Assembly: GCF_004801395.1 (NCBI RefSeq)
Contig: NZ_SSOA01000003.1
Span: 372,001 to 436,000, forward strand
Length of the DNA stretch: 64,000 bases
Origin: Gillisella terrae
Lineage (GTDB): Bacteria; Pseudomonadota; Alphaproteobacteria; Rhizobiales; Rhizobiaceae
Reading direction: 5' to 3'
Part shown: piece by piece, positions 25,588 to 36,041 of the stretch
Layout: each line of letters begins with the position of its first letter
Position numbering within the stretch: position 1 is the stretch's first letter
The notes under the pieces: generated by a model
Databases searched by the model: none
What the model saw: only the letters and a program-made list of their open reading frames with translations
Told to the model about the DNA's origin: nothing
Program-made: the position numbers and the translations under genes

Positions 25588-25612
25588 AGGCACCTGATGC
25601 GGTGCCTTTTTA
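25588..25612 (+). terminator. Rho-independent terminator of the acyl-CoA dehydrogenase operon
   Basis: AGGCACC-TGATGC-GGTGCCT followed by TTTTTATTC. This is the distal copy of the duplicated hairpin and the only one that still has a T-tract. Confidence 0.85.
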
Positions 25613-25631
25613 TTCTTAGCATAGACTGGCT

Positions 25632-26888
25632 TCAGCTTTTGCTCAAACTCACAACCACTTCCACATGCGGCGACCAGAGGAATTGGTCAATCGGTGTGAC
25701 GGAGGTGATTTTATAGCCGCCATCAATCAGGATCGACAGATCGCGTGCCAGTGTCAGCGCATTGCAGCTGACGGCAACGATGGTTTTCACCTTGCTCTTG
25801 GCAAGCTCACGACATTGCTCTTCCGCACCGGCGCGTGGCGGGTCAAACACCACGGCATCCATGGTTTTCAGCTCGGACACCATCATCGGGCGGCGGAACA
25901 GATCGCGCTTTTCAATTTTGACCGGCTTGAGCCCTTGGGTATTGCGGGCGGCGTGATCCAGCGCCTTGATGGCCTTTTCGTCGGATTCGACTGCCAGCAC
26001 TTGCGCATTGCGCGCAAGCCTCAGCGCAAACGTGCCAATGCCGGAAAACAGATCGGCGACGCGCTTGGCCTTGCCCACATGGGCCAGTACCAGCTCGGCC
26101 ATGGCCTCTTCTGCGGGCACGGTTGCCTGACAGAAGGCCCCCGGCGGCATGTTGACCTTGGCACCACCGAAATCCAGAAGCGGTTGGTGGGGCTCAATGA
26201 TGATTTCGCCATTGACCGAGACGCGGGCAATGCCGCGCATCTTCAAGGTGGTTTCGGTGAGGTTGCGCCGCTCGCGATCGGCGACACCGCCGCGCACGCC
26301 ATCAATCGACACATCCAGCCCGGTGGTGGTTTCTGTCACCGTCATGCGGAAATGGTCGGAGCCGGTGGCAATGGCGGCCCCAAGGGCGCGCAGATCGCTC
26401 AACCGGCTTAAAATGCCGGTTGAGGTGATGGGACATTCTTCCAGCTCAACGATATGGCGGGAGGCGGCTTGATTGAAGCCGATCAGCAGGCCTTTTTCGC
26501 GCTTGCGGGCGGTAAACACAATGCGTCGGCGCTCACCGGCATGGGCTTCAACAACGTCTGCCACATCGGTTTCAATGCCCTTGGATTTCAGCGCCGCGGT
26601 CAAGGTGGCGCGCTTGAAAGCATTATAGGCGGGCTTGGCCATATGCTGCAAAGAGCAGCCGCCGCAGGTGCCGCCCACGCCATCCAGGCCAAAATGCCGA
26701 CAGGCTGGCTCAATCCGCTCCGGCGAGGCTTCGGTGATCGACATGATGGTCGCTTGATTTTTCACCCGCGCCACCGCCACTTTTTCGCCCGGCAGAGAAA
26801 ACGGCACAAAGATCGGGCCGTCAGTACCATTGGCAATGCCATCGCCCTGCGCGCCAAGGCTATTGATAACAAGCGTTTCCGTGCTCAT
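25632..26888 (-). CDS. RNA m5U methyltransferase, RlmD/TrmA family
   Basis: 418-aa SAM-dependent methyltransferase for uridine in rRNA or tRNA. An N-terminal TRAM domain (about 1-55) is followed by a putative [4Fe-4S] cysteine set (CRHFG..., GGTCGGCS, ECPIT). The SAM site is VADLFSGIGTFALRLA, the substrate loop FDPPRAGAEEQC, and the catalytic Cys is in IVAVSCNALTLARD. It overlaps tlyA by four bases (ATGA) and is its downstream operon partner. The exact target base cannot be told from sequence alone. Confidence 0.88.
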   Translation of the reverse strand: MSTETLVINSLGAQGDGIANGTDGPIFVPFSLPGEKVAVARVKNQATIMSITEASPERIEPACRHFGLDGVGGTCGGCSLQHMAKPAYNAFKRATLTAALKSKGIETDVADVVEAHAGERRRIVFTARKREKGLLIGFNQAASRHIVELEECPITSTGILSRLSDLRALGAAIATGSDHFRMTVTETTTGLDVSIDGVRGGVADRERRNLTETTLKMRGIARVSVNGEIIIEPHQPLLDFGGAKVNMPPGAFCQATVPAEEAMAELVLAHVGKAKRVADLFSGIGTFALRLARNAQVLAVESDEKAIKALDHAARNTQGLKPVKIEKRDLFRRPMMVSELKTMDAVVFDPPRAGAEEQCRELAKSKVKTIVAVSCNALTLARDLSILIDGGYKITSVTPIDQFLWSPHVEVVVSLSKS

Positions 26889-27646
26889 GCATCGTCCTCA
26901 GGTTTGCGGCCTGCCAGCAAAAATTCAACATTGCCATCACCGCCAGCAATCGGCGAGGGGATCATGCCAAGGCTGATCCAGCCCATATCCTCTACCAGCC
27001 AGCGCTCCAGCTCGGCGGCCACCTGCGGTGCGGTTTCCGGCTCTTTTAAAAGGCCCGCCTTGCTGATGGCATCGCGCCCGGCCTCAAACTGTGGCTTTAC
27101 CAGCAACAGACAGTGCGCCCCCGGCTCTGCCAGCTCAAGGGCTGGCACCAAAGCCAGCTTGATCGAGATGAAGGAGACATCCGAGACGAGGAAAGTGAAG
27201 GCCTGATCGCCAATATCCTCCGGCTCAAGATAGCGGGCGTTCAGCCCTTCGATGTTGTCGACCCGCGCATCGCTTTGCAGGCGGGGATGCATCTGCTCAT
27301 GGCCGACATCAATGGCAATCACATGGGCCGCACCGCGCTGCAACAGCACTTCGGTGAAGCCGCCGGTGGACGCGCCAACATCCAGACAGACCTGATCGGA
27401 TGGATCGAGCTTGAAGTGATCCAGACCAGCCACCAGCTTAAGTGCTGCGCGCGAAACATAGTCCTGGGCCGGGTCATCAATTTCGATGACGACGTTGGAT
27501 GCGAAGACCAGACTTGGCTTGGTAACGACCTTGCCATTGACCTTGACGCCGCCGCGTTGAATGGCATCGCGCGCCCGTGACCGGCTGGCGACGAGATTGA
27601 GGGAGACCAGCAATTGGTCAAGACGTTGGGATTCTGATGAAGACAT
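26885..27646 (-). CDS. tlyA: TlyA family rRNA methyltransferase/hemolysin-like
   Basis: 253 aa. An N-terminal S4 RNA-binding domain (RLDQLLVSLNLVASRSRARDAI, in two helices, about 8-60) precedes an FtsJ/RrmJ Rossmann methyltransferase (CLDVGASTGGFTEVLLQRGA, then VSDVSFISI). TlyA proteins make 2'-O-methylcytidines in rRNA in actinobacteria; the alphaproteobacterial target is less certain. In rhizobia it usually follows dxs, but here it is 5 kb away with chemoreceptor genes between, pointing to rearrangement. Confidence 0.9.
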   Translation of the reverse strand: MSSSESQRLDQLLVSLNLVASRSRARDAIQRGGVKVNGKVVTKPSLVFASNVVIEIDDPAQDYVSRAALKLVAGLDHFKLDPSDQVCLDVGASTGGFTEVLLQRGAAHVIAIDVGHEQMHPRLQSDARVDNIEGLNARYLEPEDIGDQAFTFLVSDVSFISIKLALVPALELAEPGAHCLLLVKPQFEAGRDAISKAGLLKEPETAPQVAAELERWLVEDMGWISLGMIPSPIAGGDGNVEFLLAGRKPEDDA

Positions 27647-28141
27647 ATCCCGTCAATGGCGTTTTCCGCAGACAGTTGCAAGCGCTCTTGTAGATTTTAG
27701 CGCATTCCCCCGAAAATCCATGTGATATTGCCGCGAGACACAGGCATTCTGAACCGCCATTGCGCTTTCTTTCTGCCGCATCATTTTGTCTCACATTGGT
27801 GCGGATTGGAGCCATGATGCAGCGGCCATTTTCAAAGTTGCATTGCCATCCACAAATAATTTCGCCGGTTGCGCTCTGAACTTGACAGAGTGCAATTTTG
27901 AGACAGTTCTGTCGCGCCAGATGTAACGTTTTGTTAGCGGCAGTTGCGGCAATATTGGTGCCAAGCGTTTGTCAGGAAAAAGGGGGGTGCCGATTTTCCT
28001 GATCAGACAAACGAAAAGAGTGGGATTATGACCTCTGCCGATCTGAGACCGATCCTTGTGAACGGGCAGGGCAGGGTTGCTCAGTCCCTCATCAATGTCA
28101 TACGCCTGCGCCATGTGGGTACAATGTAAGAAGGCCGTCTT
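27647..28141. other. Intergenic region upstream of chemoreceptor 2
   Basis: 495 bases between divergent tlyA and the chemoreceptor gene. A 33-codon frame (ATG at 28028 to a TAA just before the receptor) has no clear ribosome-binding site and is not called. No repeat element was found. Confidence 0.4.
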
Positions 28142-30091
28142 ATGTCCTTTCAGGATTTCTCACTGAGTAAAAAACTATATGTGACATTCATTGCGATTAT
28201 GGCCGGATGTTTTATAGCATCGGGTGTGGTTTTCATGCAGGGCAGGGCTGCCAAAGGCGCTCTGGACGAGCACCGCCAGGCCGAGGAAATGACGGCTTCG
28301 CTTGGAGTGGCGCTGCAATCCATGCTGGAAGAGGCAGTCAACCACCGTGGCTATCTGCTGTTCCATTCTGAAAGCACCTACAAGGCAACGTTTGACAATC
28401 GCGAAAAGCTGGTCAAGGCCATTGATCAGGCGCGTGTTGACGCGAAAGGCTACCCGGATATCTTGAAACTGCTGGATGATGTGAAAATCGCTGCCGACAA
28501 TTTCCATAACAATCTGGTTGTGCCGCAGCTCGCAGCCGCCAAAGCTGGCAAGCCGATCAGCGACGTGCTTCAAATCAAGGGCAATGCGCAAAGTTCGGAA
28601 TTGGATGATTTTCGGGCTGCTGGTGAAAAGGTCAAGACGGTTCTGCATGATCTGACAGATCGGCAGCGTGAGATTCAAAGCGACGCCCATGACAATTTGC
28701 AGCTGGCCCTGTTTGGTGGCAGCGTTGTCGCTGGTGGCATGGCTGTTTTGCTCATCTGGCTGTTGGCCCGCTCGATTGTAACGCCAATTACCGGCATGAC
28801 CAATGCCATGACCCGGCTTGCAGAAGGTGATCACGGGGTTGATGTTCCAGCCGTTGATCGCGGCGATGAAGTGGGCCAGATGGCCAAGGCCGTTCTGGTG
28901 TTCAAGGAAGCTGCGATTGAAAAGCAGCGTCTGACGGGTGAAACTGAAGCCCTGCGCATGCGCTCTGAGGCCGAACAACAGGCTGCACAAGCCGCCAAGC
29001 AGCAAGAGGCCGATGAAATTGCCTTTGCGGTTGCCGAATTGGCCGAGGGGCTGTCGGCGCTGGCCAATGGCAATGTTGCCCATCGTCTGAACAAGCCTTT
29101 CGTTGAGCGACTCGACAAGCTGCGCGTCAATTTCAATGACTCGCTCTCCAATTTGCAGGCCGCCCTGCAAACGGTTGGCACCAATGCCCATGCCATCAAT
29201 GCCGGTGCCGCTGAAATCCGCGCTTCTGCCGATGATCTGGCCAAGCGCACCGAGCAGCAGGCGGCATCGGTTGAAGAAACTGCGGCCGCGCTTGAGCAGG
29301 TGACCCGCACCGTTAAAGACAGCGCCCGTCGGGCCGAAGAGGTTGGCCAATTGGTCAACTCAACGCGCACGGGGGCAGAGCGCTCTGGTGCCGTGGTGCG
29401 CAACGCCGTGGCCGCCATGACCGAGATTGAAAAATCCTCCGGCGAGATCGGCAATATCATCGGTGTCATTGAAGATATTGCTTTCCAGACCAACCTGCTG
29501 GCTTTGAACGCGGGTGTGGAAGCGGCCCGTGCGGGCGAAGCTGGCAAAGGCTTTGCTGTGGTGGCGCAGGAAGTGCGCGCTCTTGCGGAGCGCTCCGCCA
29601 ACGCAGCCAAGGAAATCAAGGTGCTGATCAGCGTCTCCAGTGGCCATGTTGGCACGGGCGTGTCGCTGGTGGGTGAGACGGGCCGCGAGCTGGAACAGAT
29701 CGTCGGCGCTGTGCAGCAGATCAGCGCTAATATTGATGCGATTGTCACCGCGAGCCGTGAGCAGTCTATCGGCCTGTCCGAAATCAACGTAGCAGTCACC
29801 GCGATGGACAATGGCACCCAGCAGAATGCTGCGATGGTGGAACAGCAAACGGCGGCAAGCCACACGCTGGCATCCGAGGCTGATGGCCTGATGGCCTTGC
29901 TGCGCCAGTTCAATCTGGGGCAGAATTCGTCCACCACTCAGGCAGTAACGGGGGCAATGCGCTCGGGTGTTCAGCAGCGGGTTGCTCCAGCCCGATCCAG
30001 CGAGCCAGCCCCTGTTGTCATGGCCAAGGCGAGCGGCAGAGGTTCGAGCGGCGCGGCTGCCGCGGTAAAGCAGGAATGGTCGGAGTTTTAA
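28142..30091 (+). CDS. Methyl-accepting chemotaxis protein 2
   Basis: 649-aa chemoreceptor. Spans are near 13-32 and 188-208. The periplasmic sensor is helical, with a CHASE3-like start (VNHRGYLLFHSESTY). HAMP, a second HAMP-like helix pair and the signalling domain follow (EDIAFQTNLLALNAGVEAAR and on). A flexible Ala/Ser tail ends in QEWSEF, a rhizobial-type W-x-x-F tether for CheR/CheB. The tail is shared with receptor 3 but not receptor 1. A terminator follows, so receptors 2 and 3 are separate units. The ligand is unknown. Confidence 0.93.
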   Translation: MSFQDFSLSKKLYVTFIAIMAGCFIASGVVFMQGRAAKGALDEHRQAEEMTASLGVALQSMLEEAVNHRGYLLFHSESTYKATFDNREKLVKAIDQARVDAKGYPDILKLLDDVKIAADNFHNNLVVPQLAAAKAGKPISDVLQIKGNAQSSELDDFRAAGEKVKTVLHDLTDRQREIQSDAHDNLQLALFGGSVVAGGMAVLLIWLLARSIVTPITGMTNAMTRLAEGDHGVDVPAVDRGDEVGQMAKAVLVFKEAAIEKQRLTGETEALRMRSEAEQQAAQAAKQQEADEIAFAVAELAEGLSALANGNVAHRLNKPFVERLDKLRVNFNDSLSNLQAALQTVGTNAHAINAGAAEIRASADDLAKRTEQQAASVEETAAALEQVTRTVKDSARRAEEVGQLVNSTRTGAERSGAVVRNAVAAMTEIEKSSGEIGNIIGVIEDIAFQTNLLALNAGVEAARAGEAGKGFAVVAQEVRALAERSANAAKEIKVLISVSSGHVGTGVSLVGETGRELEQIVGAVQQISANIDAIVTASREQSIGLSEINVAVTAMDNGTQQNAAMVEQQTAASHTLASEADGLMALLRQFNLGQNSSTTQAVTGAMRSGVQQRVAPARSSEPAPVVMAKASGRGSSGAAAAVKQEWSEF

Positions 30092-30564
30092 TAGCAATCT
30101 TGCAACCATCATCCTGTCGATGATGGGATCCATGCGATACAACGAATAGCATCGATTTCAGGCGTCCCGGCTCTTCATTGACCGGGACGTTTTGCATGGT
30201 GGCTCCACTGCAAGAGACAAGCTGAACATCAATCACGCTCTGATTTTTTTGAAAAATGGAACTTCCCGGAAATTTTCGGCGATTCTGATAAATTTATCAA
30301 TTTTAGGTTGTGTTTATTAATTATTCCAAGCTAAAGCCGCCGCCGAAACGATGCGTCGACCGACCGATCAAATATTCCCCCTGAATCTTACGGGATTTTT
30401 AATTTTCCTAAAGTACACATCCTATATATGAGTATGAGGGAATATTCCTTGACTCACGTCGGTTAAACATCATGCGCGCAATTGCAATGGAAATTGGGCG
30501 CGTCTGTCGGAATCGTATCGTCCGCATTGCACTTTGGGAAATTGGGAAGCGTCGGAGACTGGCT
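30092..30564. other. Intergenic region between chemoreceptors 2 and 3
   Basis: 473 bases. After the terminator the sequence becomes AT-rich (about 30240-30450) and likely holds the receptor 3 promoter. A frame reaching back from receptor 3 to 30472 is part of its reading frame but lacks a good start. Confidence 0.45.
30163..30193 (+). terminator. Rho-independent terminator after chemoreceptor 2
   Basis: Stem CGTCCCGG/CCGGGACG with an 11-base loop, followed by TTTT. Confidence 0.8.
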
Positions 30565-32508
30565 ATGGGTTTTATAGATGACATGCGCATTTTTATGAAA
30601 GTGGGGCTGACATTTGTCATCCTGCTTGTTGTTAGTCTCGCCATCAGCGCGATCAGCTGGAACTCGCTGTCCCGTCAGGAGCAGTCCTCCGGCTGGACGG
30701 TTCACACCTATCAGGTGCTTGCAAAAATGGATGCCATTGTTGCGGCAATGGTGGATCAGGAAACGGGTATTCGTGGCTATCTGCTCTCCGGCGGTGACGA
30801 AAAGTTTCTCGAGCCACAGAAGGCTGGTAAGGAAAATTATACGGCCGCCTATGCTGCGGTTCGCAGCCTGACATCGGACAATCAGGTGCAACAGAAGCGC
30901 CTCGCCGATTTGGACGCAACCGTGCAAGAATGGCAGACCAAAGTTGTCGCCCAGGAAATTGCCCTGATGAAGGATCCGGCCACCAAGGCGCAGGGGCAGC
31001 AGCTTGAGATTTCAGGCGCAGGCAAGCAATTTATGGACGGTGTGCGTGCGCAGGCCAAGGTGATTGCGGGTGAAGAGCAACGCCTTCTCGAGGTTCGGCA
31101 AAAGGATGCCATTGAGGCCGCCTATGCGGCCCGCCGCAACATCCTGCTGGGCAGCGGTGCGCTGGTGGTGATCATTGCGCTGTCTTTGCTGATGCTCAAC
31201 AAAAGCATGATCTTGCCGCTGACACGCATCACAGCGTCGATGCGCGCCCTTGCAACCGGCAATACCGCCATTGACATTCCGGGTGTGGGCCGCCGAGATG
31301 AAGTTGGCAACATGGCCGACGCCGTGGAAGTGTTCCGCAAAAACGCCATTGCCAATACCGAACTGGAGCAGCAGGCAGCGACCTCACGGCAGCAAACAGA
31401 AAAGACGGAAGCCGCCAACCGTGAAAGAGCGGAGCGGGAAGCCACAAATCTGCGCTTTGCCACCGAAACACTCGGTGATGGCTTGAAACGTCTGGCGCAA
31501 GGAGACGTCTCCTTCCAGATCAACGAAACATTCGCCCCAGAATATGAAGAGCTGCGCCGCGACTTCAACACTTCGCTGTCGCAGCTGGGTTCGGCGATTG
31601 GTTCTGTGCTTTCAACGGTTGAAGGTATGGAAAATGGTACCCGCGAAATTGCTGAAGGGGCCAATGACCTGTCCAAGCGCACCGAGCAGCAGGCTGCAGC
31701 CCTGGAAGAAACCGCCGCCGCCCTTGATCAGATCACGGTCAATGTCAGCAACTCCTCCAAGCGCACGGAAGAGGCGCGGGCCGTTGCCATCACCGCCAAC
31801 CAGAATGCGGTGAAATCCTCTGAAGTCGTTCATCAGGCGGAAGATGCCATGCGCCGGATTGAGGAAAGCTCGCAGCAGATTTCCAATATCATTGGTGTCA
31901 TTGATGAGATTGCCTTCCAGACCAACCTCTTGGCGCTGAATGCTGGTGTGGAAGCAGCCCGCGCAGGCGAGGCAGGCAAGGGCTTTGCCGTTGTTGCGCA
32001 GGAAGTGCGTGAACTGGCGCAGCGTTCGGCCAGTGCCGCCAAGGAAATCAAGGGCCTGATCCAGAACTCGTCCACCGAAGTGGATAATGGTGTCAGGCTG
32101 GTACGTGACACGGGCGTTGCGCTTAAATCAATCGGTGATCATGTTGTGCAGATCAACCAGTTGATGGAAGCCATTGCCACCTCGGCCAAGGAACAGTCGA
32201 CCGGCTTGGCCGAAGTGAACTCGGCCGTCAACCAGATGGACCAGACCACCCAGCAGAATGCTGCCATGGTGGAGCAATCCACGGCTGCGGCCAGCGCGCT
32301 TGCCTCCGAGGCTAACCACCTCAAGGAACTGGTCGGCCAGTTCAAGATTTCCGGGTCAAATGGTGCGTCAGCCCGTCCAGTCGTCGCCACGGCTGCCCAG
32401 CGCCCGGTTCAGTCACCGGCACGCGCCCTGGCATCCAAGGTGGGACGCGCCTTTGGGCTCGGTGGATCTTCGGCGGTGGCCGAAAAACAGGTCTGGTCTG
32501 AATTTTGA
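30565..32508 (+). CDS. Methyl-accepting chemotaxis protein 3
   Basis: 647 aa from ATG 30565 (MGFIDDMRIF), with GGAG seven bases upstream; a start at 30472 is rejected. Spans are near 11-32 and 190-212. The sensor opens with a CHASE3 signature (MVDQETGIRGYLLSGGDEKF). HAMP and signalling domains follow, the latter nearly identical at its tip to receptor 1. The C-terminus ends EKQVWSEF, the same tether type as receptor 2. CHASE3 sensors detect unknown extracellular cues. Confidence 0.93.
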   Translation: MGFIDDMRIFMKVGLTFVILLVVSLAISAISWNSLSRQEQSSGWTVHTYQVLAKMDAIVAAMVDQETGIRGYLLSGGDEKFLEPQKAGKENYTAAYAAVRSLTSDNQVQQKRLADLDATVQEWQTKVVAQEIALMKDPATKAQGQQLEISGAGKQFMDGVRAQAKVIAGEEQRLLEVRQKDAIEAAYAARRNILLGSGALVVIIALSLLMLNKSMILPLTRITASMRALATGNTAIDIPGVGRRDEVGNMADAVEVFRKNAIANTELEQQAATSRQQTEKTEAANRERAEREATNLRFATETLGDGLKRLAQGDVSFQINETFAPEYEELRRDFNTSLSQLGSAIGSVLSTVEGMENGTREIAEGANDLSKRTEQQAAALEETAAALDQITVNVSNSSKRTEEARAVAITANQNAVKSSEVVHQAEDAMRRIEESSQQISNIIGVIDEIAFQTNLLALNAGVEAARAGEAGKGFAVVAQEVRELAQRSASAAKEIKGLIQNSSTEVDNGVRLVRDTGVALKSIGDHVVQINQLMEAIATSAKEQSTGLAEVNSAVNQMDQTTQQNAAMVEQSTAAASALASEANHLKELVGQFKISGSNGASARPVVATAAQRPVQSPARALASKVGRAFGLGGSSAVAEKQVWSEF

Positions 32509-32552
32509 TTGAGTAACTTTTCGGGGAAAGCGCAAATGGTTTCCCCGACAAC

Positions 32553-32589
32553 AAAAAAGCCGCCCATCACATCGATGAGCGGCTTTTTT
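32553..32589. terminator. Bidirectional terminator
   Basis: GCCGC...GCGGC stem (32559-32583) with AAAAAA before and TTTTTT after, so it can end receptor 3 on the plus strand and dxs on the minus strand. Confidence 0.85.
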
Positions 32590-32593
32590 GTTG

Positions 32594-32625
32594 TGGTGCG
32601 TTTCATAAAACGCACGGCGCTGTAA
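32594..32625 (-). repeat. RIME1-like first module, solitary
   Basis: GTGCGTTTCATAAAACGCAC followed by GGCGCTGTAATG is the minus-strand form of the first palindromic module. The second module is missing. It lies between the terminator and the dxs stop. Confidence 0.7.
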
Positions 32626-32642
32626 TGTTCATGCAAACGACT

Positions 32643-34565
32643 TTAGCGGACGGCGATGTCGCGCGGGATTCCATTGTGGGCCAAGGCCTTGAACACGGTG
32701 GAAACAATGCCCTTGGAATCAAGCCCGGCTTGTTGATACATCACTTCGGGCTTTGCCTGATCAACCCAGGCATCGGGCAGGGCAAGGCTTCGGATTTTCA
32801 AGCCGTGGTCGAGCAGGCCTTCATTGCTCAATAAGTGCAAGACTTGCGCGCCAAAGCCGCCAATGGCACCTTCTTCTACCGTCACCAGCACTTCATGATG
32901 GCGAGCCAGTTGGCGGATCAGATCAACATCCAGCGGCTTGGCAAAGCGTGCATCGACAACGGTGGTGGAGAGGCCCGCAGCATCAAGGTCTTCAGCGGCC
33001 AAAAGACAGTCTGCCAGGCGCGTTCCCAGAGAGAGAAGGGCGACTTTGCTGCCTTCCTTCATCATCCGGCCCTTGCCGATTTGCAGGATTTCGCCACGCT
33101 CAGGCATGACAACGCCCACCCCTTCACCACGCGGGTAGCGGAAGGAAATCGGACCATCATCATAGGCGGCAGCGGTGCGCACCATATGTTTCAGCTCGGC
33201 CTCATCGGCGGCGGCCATGACCACAAAACCGGGAAGGCTTGCCAGAAAGCCGACATCAAACGAGCCAGCATGGGTCGGCCCATCGGCCCCCACGAAGCCT
33301 GCGCGGTCAATAGGAAAGCGCACCGGCAGACCCTGAATGGCCACATCATGCACCACCTGATCATAGCCGCGCTGCAAAAACGTTGAATAGAGCGCGCAAA
33401 ATGGCTTGTAGCCTTCAGCGGCCAGGCCTGCGGCAAAGGTCACTGCATGTTGTTCGGCAATGCCGACATCAAAGGTGCGCTCAGGAAAGATGTCGTGCAG
33501 CTTATCCAACCCGGTGCCGGATGGCATGGCGGCGGTGATGCCGACAATCTTGTCATCATGACGGGCTTCTTCCACCAGCGCATCGGCAAACACCGCAGTG
33601 TAGCTTGGTGCATTGGGCTTGGCCTTGGCCTGCGCTCCGGTGATGACATCGAATTTATTGACACCGTGGTATTTGTCGGCGGCGGCTTCTGCGGGCGCAT
33701 AGCCCTTGCCCTTTTGCGTCACCACATGGATCAGCACCGGGCCTTTGCTGTTGTCGCGCACATTGCGCAGCACCGGCAACAGATGATCAAAGGAGTGACC
33801 ATCAATCGGGCCAATGTGGTAAAAGCCCATTTCTTCAAACATCGTGCCGCCCGTGACATAGCCGCGCGCATGTTCAACGGCGCGGGTGATGGCGCGGTCG
33901 ATGTTCTTGCCCAAATAGGCCGTCAGTTTTTTGCCAATCTCGCGCATACCCATATAGGTGCGGCCAGAGGCAAGACGGGCCAGATAGGCGCTCATGGCCC
34001 CGGTGGGCGGCGCAATCGACATGTCATTATCGTTGAGAATGACAATCAGCCGCGCATCCAGCGCACCGGCATTGTTCAGCGCCTCAAAAGCCATGCCAGC
34101 CGACATGGCACCGTCGCCAATCACGGCAATCACGTTGCGATCCGTCTTGCCAAGCTCGGCGGCCACAGCCATGCCAAGGCCTGCCGAAATCGAGGTGGAG
34201 GAGTGGGCCGCACCAAAGGGATCATATTCGCTCTCAGTGCGCTTGGTGAAGCCCGAAAGCCCACCTTCTTGCCGCAACGTGCGAATGCGATCACGGCGAC
34301 CCGTGAGGATTTTATGGGGATAGCATTGATGGCCGACATCAAAAATCAGCCGGTCATCGGGCGTATTGAACACCTTATGGATGGCAATGGTCAGTTCTAC
34401 CACGCCAAGACCCGCCCCCAGATGACCACCGGTGACCGAGACAGCATCAATCATTTCGTCGCGCAATTCGCGGGCGAATTGAGGAAGATCCTTATCGTCA
34501 ATCTCACGCAGATCGGACGGGAAGGTTACTTGATCGAGCAGCGGTGTGTTCAGCTTCGATGTCAC
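32643..34565 (-). CDS. dxs: 1-deoxy-D-xylulose-5-phosphate synthase
   Basis: 640-aa thiamine-diphosphate enzyme that condenses pyruvate and glyceraldehyde-3-phosphate, the first step of the MEP isoprenoid pathway. Visible signatures are [18 protein letters not shown] (ThDP/Mg site, about 155-172), the transketolase domain, and [18 protein letters not shown] (about 420-440). The start is a GTG at 34565 with GGAG upstream. In rhizobia dxs commonly follows xseB; here a 283-base gap separates them. Confidence 0.96.
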   Translation of the reverse strand: MTSKLNTPLLDQVTFPSDLREIDDKDLPQFARELRDEMIDAVSVTGGHLGAGLGVVELTIAIHKVFNTPDDRLIFDVGHQCYPHKILTGRRDRIRTLRQEGGLSGFTKRTESEYDPFGAAHSSTSISAGLGMAVAAELGKTDRNVIAVIGDGAMSAGMAFEALNNAGALDARLIVILNDNDMSIAPPTGAMSAYLARLASGRTYMGMREIGKKLTAYLGKNIDRAITRAVEHARGYVTGGTMFEEMGFYHIGPIDGHSFDHLLPVLRNVRDNSKGPVLIHVVTQKGKGYAPAEAAADKYHGVNKFDVITGAQAKAKPNAPSYTAVFADALVEEARHDDKIVGITAAMPSGTGLDKLHDIFPERTFDVGIAEQHAVTFAAGLAAEGYKPFCALYSTFLQRGYDQVVHDVAIQGLPVRFPIDRAGFVGADGPTHAGSFDVGFLASLPGFVVMAAADEAELKHMVRTAAAYDDGPISFRYPRGEGVGVVMPERGEILQIGKGRMMKEGSKVALLSLGTRLADCLLAAEDLDAAGLSTTVVDARFAKPLDVDLIRQLARHHEVLVTVEEGAIGGFGAQVLHLLSNEGLLDHGLKIRSLALPDAWVDQAKPEVMYQQAGLDSKGIVSTVFKALAHNGIPRDIAVR

Positions 34566-34848
34566 AGGCTCCGGCCTCTTCAGTGCTTGTCAGGGAAAGG
34601 TGGGACCCGGCTTTCTCCGACAAACGAAAATAAAAGAATCGAGAAATTGTCTGGCTTAACGTGTTGCGTGACAATCTCTCCAATGGTGTTCAGCCGATGC
34701 TGTTTCGCCCGGCTCAGTGCTTTGCAAGGCCAGAACAAAACTATCAGGCTGTTTTGAGGCTTTGGTTCAGCCTCGCAGCATTTGACGTTATATAGGCGCT
34801 AAATCTGCGAGGGAAAAGGGTCAAACATGTGCGCCGGTTGTGGTGGGC

Positions 34849-35103
34849 TTATGCGCCATCCAAAGGCTCGGTGCCAGCGGGCTTGCCAGCACGGTCCAGC
34901 CGGATTTTCTCAATGCGGTTTTCGGCAGCCGACAGCAGGGTTTCGCAATGTTTTTTCAAAAGCTCACCGCGCTCGTAGATGGCAATGGATTCATCCAGCG
35001 CCACATCGCCACGTTCCAGCCGTGCCACAATGCTTTCCAACTCAGCCACCGCTTTTTCAAAAGAATAGGCGGACAAATCAGCCGCAGCCGTGGTTTCAGT
35101 CAT
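34849..35103 (-). CDS. xseB: Exodeoxyribonuclease VII small subunit
   Basis: 84-aa helical protein with the XseB core [20 protein letters not shown] and then [21 protein letters not shown]. It combines with XseA to degrade single-stranded DNA. ATG 35103 has AAGGG upstream and starts two bases after the stop of the upstream histone-deacetylase-family gene. A TTG two codons earlier would overlap that gene by four bases. Confidence 0.93.
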   Translation of the reverse strand: MTETTAAADLSAYSFEKAVAELESIVARLERGDVALDESIAIYERGELLKKHCETLLSAAENRIEKIRLDRAGKPAGTEPLDGA

Positions 35104-35105
35104 AC

Positions 35106-36041
35106 TCAACCCTTCATCAATCTCGAAATATGCATGCCAGCCGACTCAGCCAAGCCTTCCAGATCATAGCCGCCTTCCAGCAGGCTGACGACCCGGTTTT
35201 TGGCAAAACGGTCGGCCACTTCCATCAAACGGCCGGTGGCCCAGTCAAAATCCTCCCCCACCAGATTGATCTGGGCCAGGGGATCACGGTGATGGGCATC
35301 AAAACCCGCAGAAATCAAGATCAGGTCGGGCGAAAAGTCATTCAGCGCCGTCAAAATGCGCGATTTAAACGCCTCGCGGAAATGATCAGAGCCGGAGTTC
35401 TCCGACAGGGGCGCATTGACAATGGTGTTGTGCGCACCCGTTTCGTCCTTTTTGCCGGTCCATGGATAAAGCGGCATCTGATGGGTGGAACAGAACAGCA
35501 CGGAGGGGTCATCCCAGAAAATATCCTGGGTGCCATTGCCGTGATGCACGTCCCAATCCACAATCGCCACACGCTCAACCCCATGCACCTTTTGCGCATG
35601 GCGGGCGGCAATGGCAACGGTGTTGAACAGGCAAAAGCCCATAGCCTTGCTCTTCTCGGCATGGTGGCCGGGTGGCCGACCGGCCACAAACACATTGTCG
35701 GCCTTGCCGGTCATCACATCATCCACCGCCGCCATGGCCCCGCCAATGGCAGTGAGCGCACATTGCAGGCTCTTTTGCGAGGCGTAAGTGTCGGCCTCCA
35801 GCTGGTTGATGCGGTCCTCTTCTTCCGGAATTTGCCGCATGACGGCAATAAAATGCTCTTCGGGATGCGCCAGCATCACGGCGTCTTCATTGGCCTGCGG
35901 GGCTTGATGGCGCTCAAGGGCCGAAAAATTGGGATGTTCAAGCGCAATATTGAGCGAGCGCAAGCGGTCGGCGCGTTCGGGATGGCCTTTGGGGGTGTTA
36001 TGATCCAGAAACAGCGGATTTTCATAGAGCCGTGTGGTCAT
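35106..36041 (-). CDS. Histone deacetylase family protein (acetylpolyamine amidohydrolase-like)
   Basis: 311-aa zinc hydrolase of the HDAC/AphA superfamily. Motifs are [20 protein letters not shown], the zinc-binding [14 protein letters not shown], and a later [12 protein letters not shown]. Bacterial members deacetylate acetylpolyamines or small amides; the substrate is unknown here. Start ATG 36041 ([11 protein letters not shown]) follows AGAGGA and is preferred to the frame from 36068. Forms an operon with xseB, as in other rhizobia. Confidence 0.88.
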   Translation of the reverse strand: MTTRLYENPLFLDHNTPKGHPERADRLRSLNIALEHPNFSALERHQAPQANEDAVMLAHPEEHFIAVMRQIPEEEDRINQLEADTYASQKSLQCALTAIGGAMAAVDDVMTGKADNVFVAGRPPGHHAEKSKAMGFCLFNTVAIAARHAQKVHGVERVAIVDWDVHHGNGTQDIFWDDPSVLFCSTHQMPLYPWTGKKDETGAHNTIVNAPLSENSGSDHFREAFKSRILTALNDFSPDLILISAGFDAHHRDPLAQINLVGEDFDWATGRLMEVADRFAKNRVVSLLEGGYDLEGLAESAGMHISRLMKG

